Of a stretch of DNA of 64,000 bases, positions 25,545-35,175 are shown piece after piece. The stretch is from Algoriphagus sp. (GTDB lineage: Bacteria > Bacteroidota > Bacteroidia > Cytophagales > Cyclobacteriaceae), in contig JAJTDZ010000002.1 in assembly GCA_021298245.1 (NCBI GenBank), positions 122,540-186,539 of the forward strand, in the 5' to 3' direction. The notes under the pieces are model-generated. The model had not been told where the DNA came from. It was given only the letters and a program-made list of their open reading frames with translations, and searched no databases. Numbering within the stretch: position 1 is the stretch's first letter; each line of letters begins with the position of its first letter. A program made the translations under genes and the position numbers.

Positions 25545-27350
25545 ATGCTTTCCTCGTCTTTTCTACCCGAAGAACACCTCCTCCTTCCCGATCAACCTGG
25601 TGTTTATAAGTTTTTCAATCCCGATGAGGAATTGATCTATGTAGGGAAAGCGAAGAGTCTAAAAAAAAGAGTTAGTAGCTATTTCACAAAAAATAGTGGA
25701 GTCAATCTCAAAACCAAAAGGATGGTCAAAGAAATCTCAAAAATTGAGATTACTTTGGTTCATAGCGAATTAGATGCCTTGCTATTGGAAAACAACCTGA
25801 TCAAAAAAGTTCAACCCAAATACAACATACTTCTTAGGGATGACAAGACCTATCCCTACTTGTTGCTTACCAAAGAACATTTTCCTAGAATATTCCCTAC
25901 TCGAAAATACCTGCCTAAAAAAGGGACTTACTTTGGGCCATTTGCAAGTGTGAAAGCCATGAACAATGTGCTTGATTTGATTCGGGAACTTTTTACCATC
26001 CGAACTTGCAGCTTAGACCTCTCTCCTGAAAAAATAAAGGAAGAAAAATACAAAGTTTGCCTAGAGTATCATATTGGGAATTGCCAAGGCCCTTGTATAG
26101 GCAAACAAAAAGAGCAAGACTATTTGACCGATTTGGAACAGGCAAAACACATCTTAAAAGGAAATCTGGCTACTGCCAAGTCCTATTTCAAGCAACACAT
26201 GCAGGCACTCGCCGAAAACTTATCCTTTGAACAAGCCCACCAAGTAAAAAATAAATTAGAACTACTTGATAAATACCAGGCCAAGTCACTAATCACTTCT
26301 CCTAACATCTCCAACCTGGACGTATGTACCCTAGTGTCGGATGAGAAAAATGCGTACGTTAATTACATGAGGATAAAAAGTGGCGCTTTGATTACCTCGA
26401 AAAATGTAGAACTCAAAAAGCGATTGGATGAATCGGAGGAAGAGCTATTAGTCACTGCCCTGATCCGGCTCCAAGATCAATTCCAAAGTGATGCCACTGA
26501 AACCTTGATCAATATTGACTTGGAACAGCCTATTGAGGGATTGCAGCTCACCCATCCAAAAATTGGAGATAAGAAAAAGTTGGTAGAGCTCTCTTTAAAA
26601 AATGCCATATACTACAAAAAAGAAAAAGCATCGCTGCAGGGCCTGAATGTAGATAAAAAAGATAGGGTCATTCGGCAACTACAACATGATCTTAATTTGC
26701 AAGAAATTCCCGATCATATCGAATGCTTTGATAATTCAAATATTCAAGGCAGTAGCCCTGTAGCCAGTATGGTTTGTTTCAAACAGGGCAAACCAGCAGT
26801 CAAAGAGTATAGGCATTACCATATCAAAACGGTACAAGGCCCCAATGATTTTGCAAGCATGAAGGAAATTGTAGGAAGACGTTACAAAAGACTCTTAGAA
26901 GAAGGAGTGCCTCTCCCCAAATTGGTGGTGATCGATGGAGGAAAAGGACAATTGTCTTCAGCAATAGAAGCCTTACACGAGCTAGGTATTTATGGTAAGA
27001 TGCCCATCATAGGGATAGCCAAAAGACTCGAGGAAATCTACTTTCCAGGTGATCAATTTCCTCTACATATCGATAAAAAATCCGAAAGCTTAAAATTATT
27101 GCAGCGCATCCGGGACGAAGCCCACCGATTTGCCATTACCTTTCACCGACAGATACGTAGCAAGAAGGCGATAGAAAGCCAGCTGACTGAAATTGAGGGA
27201 ATTGGAAGCAGCAGCATTCAAAAATTACTTCAGCATTTCAAATCCCTTCGAAAGGTCGAACTTGCCAAGGAGGAGGAAATTGAAGAACTACTTGGAAAAG
27301 CAAAAGCCAAACTTGTACAAGCTTGGATACATAAAAAGAAAGGGGCCTAA
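25545..27350 (+). CDS. uvrC: UvrABC system protein C
   Basis: Excision nuclease subunit that cuts DNA on both sides of a lesion during nucleotide excision repair (601 aa). The N-terminal GIY-YIG domain for the 3' cut has PGVYKFF and LIYVGKAKSLKKRVSSYF. A UVR-type helical segment is at about 200-235 (NLSFEQAHQVKNKLELL). The C-terminal RNase H-like nuclease for the 5' cut has ECFDNSNIQGS, VVIDGGKGQL and DEAHRFAITFHR. Tandem helix-hairpin-helix elements (IEGIGSSSIQKLLQHF) end the protein. Length is normal. It begins just after a terminator and overlaps its own terminator at the 3' end. Confidence 0.96.
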   Translation: MLSSSFLPEEHLLLPDQPGVYKFFNPDEELIYVGKAKSLKKRVSSYFTKNSGVNLKTKRMVKEISKIEITLVHSELDALLLENNLIKKVQPKYNILLRDDKTYPYLLLTKEHFPRIFPTRKYLPKKGTYFGPFASVKAMNNVLDLIRELFTIRTCSLDLSPEKIKEEKYKVCLEYHIGNCQGPCIGKQKEQDYLTDLEQAKHILKGNLATAKSYFKQHMQALAENLSFEQAHQVKNKLELLDKYQAKSLITSPNISNLDVCTLVSDEKNAYVNYMRIKSGALITSKNVELKKRLDESEEELLVTALIRLQDQFQSDATETLINIDLEQPIEGLQLTHPKIGDKKKLVELSLKNAIYYKKEKASLQGLNVDKKDRVIRQLQHDLNLQEIPDHIECFDNSNIQGSSPVASMVCFKQGKPAVKEYRHYHIKTVQGPNDFASMKEIVGRRYKRLLEEGVPLPKLVVIDGGKGQLSSAIEALHELGIYGKMPIIGIAKRLEEIYFPGDQFPLHIDKKSESLKLLQRIRDEAHRFAITFHRQIRSKKAIESQLTEIEGIGSSSIQKLLQHFKSLRKVELAKEEEIEELLGKAKAKLVQAWIHKKKGA

Positions 27351-27362
27351 GCCCCTTTTTAT
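27339..27362. terminator. Terminator overlapping the uvrC stop codon
   Basis: AAAGGGGC (27339-27346) and GCCCCTTT (27351-27358) pair around CTAA, with the uvrC stop codon in the loop and T residues after it. The convergent gldN ends at 27365, so the same hairpin probably serves both sides. Confidence 0.75.
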
Positions 27363-27364
27363 TT

Positions 27365-28195
27365 CTACCATTCCCAAACCGAACTTTCAATTTCTAGCAG
27401 GTTATATTCATAGGCCAAGGCATCCAAATACGCCTGCATTTTTTTTACCTCTGGGGATTCTTTTGGGATTTTATTTTCAACCAAATCCACTATAAACTTA
27501 TCATCTCGATTAGTATATTTAGTTATAACAGATCGAAAAAAACGGGATTCAAATGCCTTATCGTAGGTCATATTTTTAGAAATATTATCAAAATTTATCC
27601 AACGAGCATCAGGGTGATTTGCAAAATATTTAATAAAGTCCTTGTACCTAATGTATCCAATAATTTTAATTCCTGCTCCATTGATTTCTGCAGGCATTAT
27701 TAAACTTAAGTATTTGATATCAAAGGTGAATCGAGAATGAAGCTTATCAAAAACAAAATCTTCCTTAAAATCTAAGTAATAAAGTTGCTTTACAAAAATA
27801 CTGTCACCGTTATCTGTAACCCAAAAAAGAGAATCAAATTTTGGAATACTGAGGGGTTTAGAAAAACTTTCATCAGCGAATACTTCAAGCTCATTCTTTT
27901 TGACCGCCTTATAGATTTGATTGATGATCCCGTTTTCTTTAGAATCACCTGATCCATAAAAAGACACATTATTTTTCTCACGCAAGTCAATTCTCCTCCA
28001 AACTGAGATTTGATACATCTTATCCTCTTCTTTAATACGTTTAGCTGAATAAATCGTATCAGTATTAAAACTGTCATAAGTCTTTTTCGCGGGCAATCCA
28101 GCACTCAAAGACGTAGTGATTTGGGAAAAAGCATCTACGACCAATACAAATCCAAAAAAAAGGATAAGACAGACGTTACGAAGTATGACTTTCAT
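27365..28195 (-). CDS. gldN: Type IX secretion / gliding motility protein GldN (PorN)
   Basis: Periplasmic partner of the lipoprotein GldK/PorK, with which it forms the ring under the outer membrane in type IX secretion (276 aa). It has a signal peptide (NVCLILFFGFVLVVDAFSQ). The core includes MYQISVWRRIDLREKNN and INQIYKAVKKNELEVFAD, the conserved start of the GldN domain. Near the C-terminus is FFRSVITKYTNRDD. It is the last gene of the gldK-L-M-N run, 26 bases after gldM, and ends beside the uvrC terminator. Confidence 0.92.
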   Translation of the reverse strand: MKVILRNVCLILFFGFVLVVDAFSQITTSLSAGLPAKKTYDSFNTDTIYSAKRIKEEDKMYQISVWRRIDLREKNNVSFYGSGDSKENGIINQIYKAVKKNELEVFADESFSKPLSIPKFDSLFWVTDNGDSIFVKQLYYLDFKEDFVFDKLHSRFTFDIKYLSLIMPAEINGAGIKIIGYIRYKDFIKYFANHPDARWINFDNISKNMTYDKAFESRFFRSVITKYTNRDDKFIVDLVENKIPKESPEVKKMQAYLDALAYEYNLLEIESSVWEW

Positions 28196-28221
28196 ATTTA
28201 GTTAATTTTTTTTATAAATTC

Positions 28222-29826
28222 CTATTTCACCCTTACGGTTATCAAATCTTGATAATCCATAGAAATTTTTTCTCCTCTAAAATTGGTCCTAGTGACTCCA
28301 GTAACCTTTATCACAATGAGATCTCCTGTAGCCGCATTACTCAATAATCCTCTTAAACCCGAACTTAAGTCTACTGGAGCTCCTCGTGGTATATCGTTGC
28401 GGACTAAAGTAATTTGCCCTCTAGTTACTGCAAAATTCGCATCCCTTGCCATGGTACGAGCAAAATTAGGGTCTGATTTAGCAGTTACTTTTATTCCTTG
28501 CAATGCATTGATGGTATGCGATTGACTAAGATCTAATTCAGAACCATTGGCGGCTAAGATAGTGATGGTAGGATTAGGGACAGGCTTAATATCAAAGGTT
28601 TCGTCTCCAATCTTATTTCCTCCACTACTCACACCAATAGTCACCTTACCAGTAGCATTTGGAATGATGGTCACTTGTCCTGCTTTTGCACCTTTTATTT
28701 TATCTCCATTACTTACAGTAAATTCAGGAGCATAGGCATTACCCAGAGCGGGTACATCAATACTCAAATCGTTGGCACAGCCAGCATAAAGTTGTTGAAC
28801 AACTTCAGAAGTAATTTTAATGACAGGCTGAGCTACATAATATTCATATTCGATAGGGAGAACCTTGTCTTCTCCGCCTACATTGGTAATAATCTCTCCT
28901 CTCAATAATTTTTTTGCCAAACCTCTGTCATCATAGGCTCCCGCTGGTGTAGCCGTAAATTCTATTTTTCCAAATCCTTTTTCGTCTACTGGAACCGCCC
29001 GACCATCCAAGGTCATGGTGGGAGTAGCCGAAGAAGAAGAAGAGGCAATAAACATGGTTCCTTCAAACTTAGTTCCTGCTGCTACAACATTAGAAATAGC
29101 GGAAATCTTGGCTTCTGTAATATCAGCTTTAAAATAAAAAGAACCTATGGTATTGGCCATGGTAGTCAAGGCCTCACTCTCAATATTCAACACTTCATTT
29201 TGAAATTGGGAAATGATAGCGAGTACCGCGCCTACAGGAGATTTCACAAAATTCAAGGCAACGAAACTTTTATTTTTAGCTTCTAGGTCGTTTGCAAATA
29301 AGTCGATCTCTGCAGCATCCCGCGCTATGGGCCTAAAGGTCAAATTACTTATACCTACTCCTTTTAATATACTTTCTATCTGTTTGGGATAGTCATTGAG
29401 CTTTTTCTTTAACTCCTCACCTTTGCCTTGGTTGGCAAACATGTTGCCTGCTGCTTCCGTATTTTTTAAGGCAGCATTGACAAAGTTTCCACTTTCATTT
29501 TTCGCATTGGATTGCTCGATCAGCTCCCTTTTGAGACCCTCTAGGTAATCATAAATTTCTTTGGAAGCTGCCCGGACTTTTTTAGAGGCATCCACTTTTG
29601 GGAAATCTTTTGGATTATTCCCTTGCTGGGCAATGGTGTATTCAATGGAACCCACCATGGATTCATTTTTTAATACGTAGTTTTTGGAAGTTCTTTCCAT
29701 CCCATCGTTGAGAAGAACAAACTTCTGGAGAATCTGATTACTTACCTGTAGGGCCAAAAGGGCCGTAAGTACCAGGTACATCATCCCGATCATCCGCTGT
29801 CTAGGTGTTTCCTTAGCTCCTGCCAT
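28222..29826 (-). CDS. gldM: Type IX secretion / gliding motility protein GldM (PorM)
   Basis: Inner-membrane protein with one N-terminal helix that, with GldL, forms the proton-driven motor of type IX secretion and gliding (534 aa). The start is the family hallmark KETPRQRMIGMMYLVLTALLALQVS, in which the membrane helix lies at about 12-30. A long periplasmic part follows: a helical region at about 35-220, then beta-rich D2-D4 domains (SAISNVVAAGTKFEG, TSEVVQQLYAGCANDLSIDVP and a C-terminal domain ending in DLITVRVK) that reach up to the GldK/N ring. Length is normal for Bacteroidota. It lies 33 bases after gldL and 26 before gldN. Confidence 0.96.
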   Translation of the reverse strand: MAGAKETPRQRMIGMMYLVLTALLALQVSNQILQKFVLLNDGMERTSKNYVLKNESMVGSIEYTIAQQGNNPKDFPKVDASKKVRAASKEIYDYLEGLKRELIEQSNAKNESGNFVNAALKNTEAAGNMFANQGKGEELKKKLNDYPKQIESILKGVGISNLTFRPIARDAAEIDLFANDLEAKNKSFVALNFVKSPVGAVLAIISQFQNEVLNIESEALTTMANTIGSFYFKADITEAKISAISNVVAAGTKFEGTMFIASSSSSATPTMTLDGRAVPVDEKGFGKIEFTATPAGAYDDRGLAKKLLRGEIITNVGGEDKVLPIEYEYYVAQPVIKITSEVVQQLYAGCANDLSIDVPALGNAYAPEFTVSNGDKIKGAKAGQVTIIPNATGKVTIGVSSGGNKIGDETFDIKPVPNPTITILAANGSELDLSQSHTINALQGIKVTAKSDPNFARTMARDANFAVTRGQITLVRNDIPRGAPVDLSSGLRGLLSNAATGDLIVIKVTGVTRTNFRGEKISMDYQDLITVRVK

Positions 29827-29859
29827 GTGTGTTTAGTCGTTCTGGAAGTTAGCTTACAC

Positions 29860-30657
29860 TTATCCCTTCATGGCAGAAAGCATTCCACCGTAAATCTTGC
29901 TTAGCGCACCTACGTTTTGATTCAGTTTTTCTAGCTCCTCTTTGAAAGCTTGAGATTGCTGCCCTGCCTCAGTGAAGCTTGACATCGCTGTAGACATTTT
30001 CGTATAAAACTCAGATCTTGCTTTCCTTTGCTCTGCAGTATCTTGAAGTTCTAATTCGTACACAGCATTTAATGCAGCAAGATTTTTGGTTACCAACTGA
30101 ATTTGTACCTGGTAAGCTTGAGCATCCTGAGAAGCGGATGACATTTCCATCAAGGCTGCGGCAGTCTGGGCATAAGATTCATTCATGCTTGCCAATGTTT
30201 TTGATGCTGCCTTTACCTGAGTCGCATATTCTGTAGTAGCCACTGCGGCATCCGCAAGATTTCCCATTCGTTCTGCAGAGGTAGCCAAATTAGCCATGCC
30301 TTTACCCAAACTTTCTATCAGTTCCGGTCCAATGTTTGCTTTAAATAACACCTCATCAAGTTGGGCTGCAACCCCGTCCGCTTGAGCAGGTCTGCTCGGT
30401 CTAGGCGTGGGAGTACCTTCTTCCTCCAATTCTGGATAAACTTTACTCCAATCTACTTCTTTAGGGGAAGGTTCAAATGCAGATAGGAAAAATATAACTG
30501 CTTCGGTAGATAGACCAATTCCAATCATCCAATTGGCACCCTGCCAATCTAGGATTTTAAACATAGCTCCTAAAATTACTACCGCTGCGCCAATGCCATA
30601 AATTTTAGGCATTATTACATCATAAAAGAAGTTTTTGGATTTTTTGTTACCGGCCAT
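29860..30657 (-). CDS. gldL: Type IX secretion / gliding motility motor protein GldL (PorL)
   Basis: Inner-membrane stator-like protein of the T9SS motor (265 aa). Two membrane helices at about 15-60 are joined by a short loop (AAVVILGAMFKILDWQGANW and IGLSTEAVIFFLSAFEP). The glutamate in STEAVIFF matches the membrane-buried acidic residue needed for proton flow in GldL. The rest is a cytoplasmic alpha-helical part with a Pro/Thr-rich linker (GTPTPRPSRPAQ). It lies between gldK (41 bases upstream) and gldM (33 bases downstream), the usual gldK-L-M-N order. Confidence 0.96.
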   Translation of the reverse strand: MAGNKKSKNFFYDVIMPKIYGIGAAVVILGAMFKILDWQGANWMIGIGLSTEAVIFFLSAFEPSPKEVDWSKVYPELEEEGTPTPRPSRPAQADGVAAQLDEVLFKANIGPELIESLGKGMANLATSAERMGNLADAAVATTEYATQVKAASKTLASMNESYAQTAAALMEMSSASQDAQAYQVQIQLVTKNLAALNAVYELELQDTAEQRKARSEFYTKMSTAMSSFTEAGQQSQAFKEELEKLNQNVGALSKIYGGMLSAMKG

Positions 30658-30698
30658 AATAGATATAAATGAAAGATTTAAATTTTTGAAAAGTTAAA

Positions 30699-31805
30699 TT
30701 ACCTGGTCATGCGTTTGTTTTGAACTGCATCCATAGTCGCTGATCTTCCAACAAAAGACATCACCGTGCGAAAACCAATGTAAGGTCTACTTTGATCTTG
30801 GTATTCGTAGGTTCTTGTAGAAGTCTCTAGATAAAAGGCTATATCTTTCCAACTTCCACCCCTGACTACTTTCTTTGGTTCTTTATCGTCAACATAGATT
30901 GGATTTAAATCCCAAGTACTCATTTGGGCTGTAGGATTGTATGCATCTAAAACCCATTCAGAAACATTTCCAGCCATATTAAATAAGCCAAAATTATTAG
31001 GTTCAAATACATCGACTGGAGCCGTGGTAGTGAATCCGTCATCAATATAATTTCCTCTTCCAGGTTTGAAATTTGCCATCAAACATCCTCTCTTGTTTTT
31101 GAGGTAAGGACCTCCCCAAGGATATTTAGCTATTTTTTTTCCTCCTTTGGCTGCATATTCCCATTCTGCCTCAGTAGGTAATCTAAACGCTGGATAATTA
31201 AAGCTAAGTTGACCTTTATTTTGAAGGTGAATAGTCCTCCAAAGGCAATACTGCTGCGCCTGATCGTAACTAACATTGACTACAGGGTAGGTATCGAAAG
31301 CAGGATGGTAAAAATAATACTCCACCAATGGATCTCCATAATGGCCAGAAATTCTATTAGTTTCGTATGTAAAATCGGTATTCCAACGTTTTTCATCAGG
31401 TTTTAAAAAAGTAGTATCAAAAGATATTTTGATTTCCTTTCCTAATTTATCAACATAAGTGTAGTCTTTCGTTTCAGCTACATCATTCAAAAATTGCCTG
31501 TATTTACTATTGGATACTTCATATTTATCCATGTAAAATTCAGATATAGTAATTTGTTTATTGAGTGAAGATTGGGAGTAGGTAATGTCTTCATCCGCCT
31601 GTCCCATCCAAAAAGTGCCCGCTTTTATAGGAACCATATCTATTGGAAGATGTTGACTCCATTTTTTTTTCGTAGGCACTCCAGTTACTTCACCTCTATT
31701 ATTTTCCCTCTCACTAGGTCCTCCCTTTTTATTGATGAGACCACAACCTTGCAGGATGAAAAACATCATACCTACCAGAATAAGTGAAAGAAGATTTGAC
31801 TTCAT
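30699..31805 (-). CDS. gldK: Type IX secretion / gliding motility lipoprotein GldK (PorK)
   Basis: Outer-membrane lipoprotein that forms the periplasmic ring of the type IX system with GldN (368 aa). The signal peptide ends in LQGC (Cys21). The body is a formylglycine-generating-enzyme-like domain: PIKAGTFWMGQADED, FYMDKYEVSN, RLPTEAEWEYAAKGG, NMAGNVSEWVLDAY, RGGSWKD and YIGFRTV. In GldK this fold is structural, not enzymatic. The track's start lies 16 codons upstream; I chose the ATG at 31805 because it gives a normal signal peptide (31817 is also possible). It is preceded by a likely promoter at 31881. Confidence 0.95.
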   Translation of the reverse strand: MKSNLLSLILVGMMFFILQGCGLINKKGGPSERENNRGEVTGVPTKKKWSQHLPIDMVPIKAGTFWMGQADEDITYSQSSLNKQITISEFYMDKYEVSNSKYRQFLNDVAETKDYTYVDKLGKEIKISFDTTFLKPDEKRWNTDFTYETNRISGHYGDPLVEYYFYHPAFDTYPVVNVSYDQAQQYCLWRTIHLQNKGQLSFNYPAFRLPTEAEWEYAAKGGKKIAKYPWGGPYLKNKRGCLMANFKPGRGNYIDDGFTTTAPVDVFEPNNFGLFNMAGNVSEWVLDAYNPTAQMSTWDLNPIYVDDKEPKKVVRGGSWKDIAFYLETSTRTYEYQDQSRPYIGFRTVMSFVGRSATMDAVQNKRMTR

Positions 31806-31880
31806 TTTTAAGCGCATAAAATTATTTTTTAATCTTATCAAATTCTTGGCCAAACTCTATTTTACTAAGAAAAAGATGGC

Positions 31881-31913
31881 GAAAGTTAGTGTAATTTGAA
31901 CCAATAAACCAAA
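31881..31913 (-). promoter_or_regulatory. Promoter in front of gldK
   Basis: On the minus strand TTTG (31910-31913) and TAACTTTC (31881-31888) are separated by 21 bases; the second box matches TAnnTTTG in all but the last base. It would allow gldKLMN to be transcribed independently of porP, which lies 179 bases upstream. Confidence 0.42.
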
Positions 31914-31984
31914 TTAATATGAAATAGAGCAAGAATTTCTTAGCGATGGAAAACCTAATAGATTCTAAATTTTTAATTAAAAGA

Positions 31985-32965
31985 TTAAAATCTAAATCTT
32001 GGCGTTCGCTGGATCACTCGATCTACTACTCGCTCTACCTCAGACCAAGTATACCTAAGCATCAATTCATGAGAAGTTGGAGATTTAGCTTCCAAACCAC
32101 CCACTACCAAATCAAAGGCATACCCTAGTCGTAAACTATTGTCATTCAATAAACTATATCCCAAGATTAAGGATACAGATTCCTCACCTCTATAGGCGAG
32201 GCCTGCATTAATTCTTTCTTGAAGTGTTGCTATAACGCTTACGTCGTAGGAAAAAGTATGAGTTCCAATGGATTTTACTAAAATAGATGGCTCAATCCTC
32301 AATTGCCCTATTGGCCTAAGCCGATATCCTAGCAAGAAATAATTATGCATGGTAAGTTGATTGCCATACGTACCATTCCCAAAGTCAAAGGAAGGTTGAT
32401 TGAGGTGACGGGCACTCAATCCTGCATAAATATCCCCTCTATCAATAAGAACTCCAGCACCAGCATCCACCCCTACCAGGTTTTCTCTTCCCGACTGAGG
32501 CAGATTAGGTTCAGGATTGATCACCACCAATTCTCCATAATCCAAACTCCTATTTACCGCGCCCACATAAGCCCCTATACTGAATAAACTTCTCTTGATT
32601 TTTTTATGATAACTCCCTAAAAAATTAATTTCTAAGGAATTATTTGCCCCGATTTGGTCATTAATTACCGTAAGTCCATACCCTACAGGAGAAGATTTAA
32701 CCCTTCCTTGGGCAGTAATTACTTGGGTAATTGGAGCTCCCCCAGCTCCCGAACTACTGGTGTAGGATTGCCATTGAGACCGATGAAGTGCAGAAAACCT
32801 ATACCCCTCTTCTTTCCCTACAAAAGCGGGATTGAAAAAACTGCCTGAAAACATGTATTGGGTAACTTGAGGGTCTTGCTGAGAAAATACAGGAACAGAG
32901 GCGAGAAGCAACGCTAATGAAGCAATTGCTCTAAAAAATGCATTCAGGGGTTTTACTGTGGTCAT
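31985..32965 (-). CDS. porP: Type IX secretion membrane protein PorP/SprF family
   Basis: Outer-membrane beta-barrel (326 aa) of the PorP/SprF family, which works with the GldK/N ring and helps to anchor secreted adhesins. The signal peptide ends at about VPVFSQ, and the mature start QDPQVTQYMFSGSFFNPAFVG is the family hallmark. The rest consists of alternating strands and glycine-rich turns and ends in an aromatic C-terminus (TPRFRF), as expected for a BAM substrate. It lies between hemD and gldK. In Porphyromonas gingivalis porP likewise precedes porK-L-M-N, so this is likely the core PorP and not one of the many accessory copies. Confidence 0.9.
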   Translation of the reverse strand: MTTVKPLNAFFRAIASLALLLASVPVFSQQDPQVTQYMFSGSFFNPAFVGKEEGYRFSALHRSQWQSYTSSSGAGGAPITQVITAQGRVKSSPVGYGLTVINDQIGANNSLEINFLGSYHKKIKRSLFSIGAYVGAVNRSLDYGELVVINPEPNLPQSGRENLVGVDAGAGVLIDRGDIYAGLSARHLNQPSFDFGNGTYGNQLTMHNYFLLGYRLRPIGQLRIEPSILVKSIGTHTFSYDVSVIATLQERINAGLAYRGEESVSLILGYSLLNDNSLRLGYAFDLVVGGLEAKSPTSHELMLRYTWSEVERVVDRVIQRTPRFRF

Positions 32966-33040
32966 TTGGCTTTGGTTTCCTAAGTTACTCCTTTGTCTAG
33001 GAATTTAAACTGATAAACCACAAAAAATGATTCTAAATAG

Positions 33041-33814
33041 TTACAAATTATTCGCTTTTTTGATGAATAATTCCAAAGCCCCAGTCATACTTGGAGCATT
33101 GGGCATGGGCGCTTCAATGTCCAAAATGAGTCCCATGTCGCGTACCGCTTGAGCCGTGGTGGGTCCAAAAGCTGCAATTCTGGTTTTACCTTGCACGAAA
33201 TCTGGGAAGTTTTGGCGCAGAGACTTTATGCCTGATGGACTAAAAAATGCCAAAATATCGTATTTCACATCGGCCAAATCAGATAAATCAGCCGCAACGG
33301 TGTGGTAAATAATGGCTTCGGTAAAGGAAATGCCATGCTTTTCCATAAAACTTGGGATATCATCCTTTCGGATATCCGAACATGGGAAAAGATATTTCTC
33401 AGTTTTATGCTTTTTAAAATAATCAAACAGGTCCTCAGCCGTCTTAAGGCCAACAAAAAGCTTTCTCTTTCGAATCACTATGTATTTCTGAAGGTAATGC
33501 GCTGTTTGATCCGAAATACAGAAATACTTCATCTCTGCAGGCATTTCTACCTTAAATTCCTTACAAATGGCAAAGAAATGATCTATGGCATTCCTGCTTG
33601 TAAAAATAATGGCGGTATGCTTTAAAATTTCGATTTTTTGCTTCCTAAATTCCTTGGGAGGAACAGGCTCCACCTTGATAAATTGCCTAAAGTCAATTTT
33701 CAATTTGTACTTCTCTGCAAGCAACAAATAGGGGGAATTGGCTTCAGTAGGTTTGGGTTGGGAAACTAAAATACTTTTTACGGGGGTAAAGCGATCTTTT
33801 GAAGCTGCACTCAT
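33041..33814 (-). CDS. hemD: Uroporphyrinogen-III synthase
   Basis: Cyclises hydroxymethylbilane to uroporphyrinogen III, the branch-point tetrapyrrole of heme synthesis, in the cytoplasm (257 aa). HemD sequences are poorly conserved. The visible features are the start VKSILVSQPKP, IIFTSRNAIDHFF, KYLFPCSDIRKDDIP, ILAFFSPSGIKSL and IAAFGPTTAQAVRDMG, which match the two-domain fold. I chose the ATG at 33814 over the track's TTG, which overlaps the DUF4271 gene. In Bacteroidota this gene is often found between a DUF4271 protein and porP, as here, although the heme link to secretion is not understood. Confidence 0.88.
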   Translation of the reverse strand: MSAASKDRFTPVKSILVSQPKPTEANSPYLLLAEKYKLKIDFRQFIKVEPVPPKEFRKQKIEILKHTAIIFTSRNAIDHFFAICKEFKVEMPAEMKYFCISDQTAHYLQKYIVIRKRKLFVGLKTAEDLFDYFKKHKTEKYLFPCSDIRKDDIPSFMEKHGISFTEAIIYHTVAADLSDLADVKYDILAFFSPSGIKSLRQNFPDFVQGKTRIAAFGPTTAQAVRDMGLILDIEAPMPNAPSMTGALELFIKKANNL

Positions 33815-33842
33815 GCCAGTAGTTCGATTAGCGTTCAACTCG

Positions 33843-34976
33843 TCACTGTCCAAGCACCAAAATCCATTTTGAAAGGATCAAAAATGGTACAATTTCAGCG
33901 ATACAAAGGTAAGTAAATAAATGATATTTCTTAACATCCAATCGATTCATCATAAGTAGGAACAGTCCAAAAACACCCAACATATACACCCAGAAAAACC
34001 CCATGACGAGTAAGGTAAAGATGGATTTTAAGGCAGTGAAATCGTTTAAAACAAAAAATGAAGACAAAACAAGGAGAATTGCACAGCCAAAGGAGATCAG
34101 CCGGAGCAAATAAAAAAAATGAGCAAATTCTGCTTTTCCCAACTCAAATAGGTAGCTCATGACTTTGAGAATCATAAATTTTACCACCGTCAACAATAAA
34201 ATGACTACAGCTCCTAGCAGCCATGCTCCTAATAAGGAAGTAAAATAAGGTTCTATCTTTCCCTGAAACCATTCTGGATTAAAAATTAAAATGCCCGTAA
34301 TCAAGCATTGGGACAACATTAAGGAAACGATAAACAAAAAAAACAGGATATCTAATGAAAATACTTTTTGTAATCCCCCGCTCTCCGAAAAATCTTCTGC
34401 CTTAATTACGGCTAAGGGCCGTAGCAGAGCTCCAAGCAAATAAGGATACGCAATTCTATAAATTGCTATCAAGCTCAATACCACCACTAAAGAAATGACA
34501 AAAAAATCTTTTATGGGCTGAGTCAGCAATCTTTCTTGCCACAAGGCTAGGCTCCCTGTGCTCTTTTGAATTTCCGATTCAGGAGGTGAGGCAATCTTAG
34601 TAATACTTACCGCAGAATTTTCTTGATTTTTTTTCTCAGAAACCAGGGTGACAGTCAAGGTATCCTTTTCAAACTCTTTACGAAGAATTCCCGAAGGCAA
34701 ATAAAATAGGGAGTCCTGCAGAAAAAGTCCCCATAGTTTTCCATCGATAAATAAAGTAGAATTTTTTGGGACCTGGAAGTAAACAAATGATTCCGGAAAA
34801 GTTGCAATCGGAATTTTGACTTCCTTTTCTGTACTGGGTCCAAACCAAGAGTTTGAATTTTTGCTGATCCAAGAGCCCTCATAATTTTCCAGCACCTGAG
34901 AAAATCCCAGGTGTGAAATTCCCAAAAAAAGTAATACTAGAATTAGTCTACCCCTATTTCCCAGCTTTACATGCAT
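33843..34976 (-). CDS. DUF4271 family membrane protein
   Basis: 377-residue exported membrane protein of unknown function. It has a signal peptide (LILVLLFLGISHLGFSQ) and a soluble part of about 140 residues that is probably periplasmic. About six or seven membrane helices follow, beginning with KDFFVISLVVVLSLIAIYRIAYPYLL (about 160-180). The C-terminal half with several helices fits the DUF4271 domain that sits next to hemD and the gliding genes in many Bacteroidota. The start was set at ATG 34976 so that the signal peptide is complete; the track's start lies 22 codons upstream. It probably leads the operon DUF4271-hemD-porP-gldKLMN. A TACATTTG box lies at 35077-35084 on the minus strand. 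Confidence 0.8.
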   Translation of the reverse strand: MHVKLGNRGRLILVLLFLGISHLGFSQVLENYEGSWISKNSNSWFGPSTEKEVKIPIATFPESFVYFQVPKNSTLFIDGKLWGLFLQDSLFYLPSGILRKEFEKDTLTVTLVSEKKNQENSAVSITKIASPPESEIQKSTGSLALWQERLLTQPIKDFFVISLVVVLSLIAIYRIAYPYLLGALLRPLAVIKAEDFSESGGLQKVFSLDILFFLFIVSLMLSQCLITGILIFNPEWFQGKIEPYFTSLLGAWLLGAVVILLLTVVKFMILKVMSYLFELGKAEFAHFFYLLRLISFGCAILLVLSSFFVLNDFTALKSIFTLLVMGFFWVYMLGVFGLFLLMMNRLDVKKYHLFTYLCIAEIVPFLILSKWILVLGQ

Positions 34977-35175
34977 GAACTGCCAATTTAGAGCATGGGA
35001 AATCCAGCTTCTTCTAAGATTTGCTTGGATCTCACATACCATGATTTACAAAATTCATCATTCTAAAGCCTGCTTCCAAATGTATTTTCTATTCGGAACA
35101 ATTATCCTTTCCTACTGAGATGGAAAATTAATCCATAGGCGGCCTCAGAAAAAAGGATTATTGATTGTCTACATG

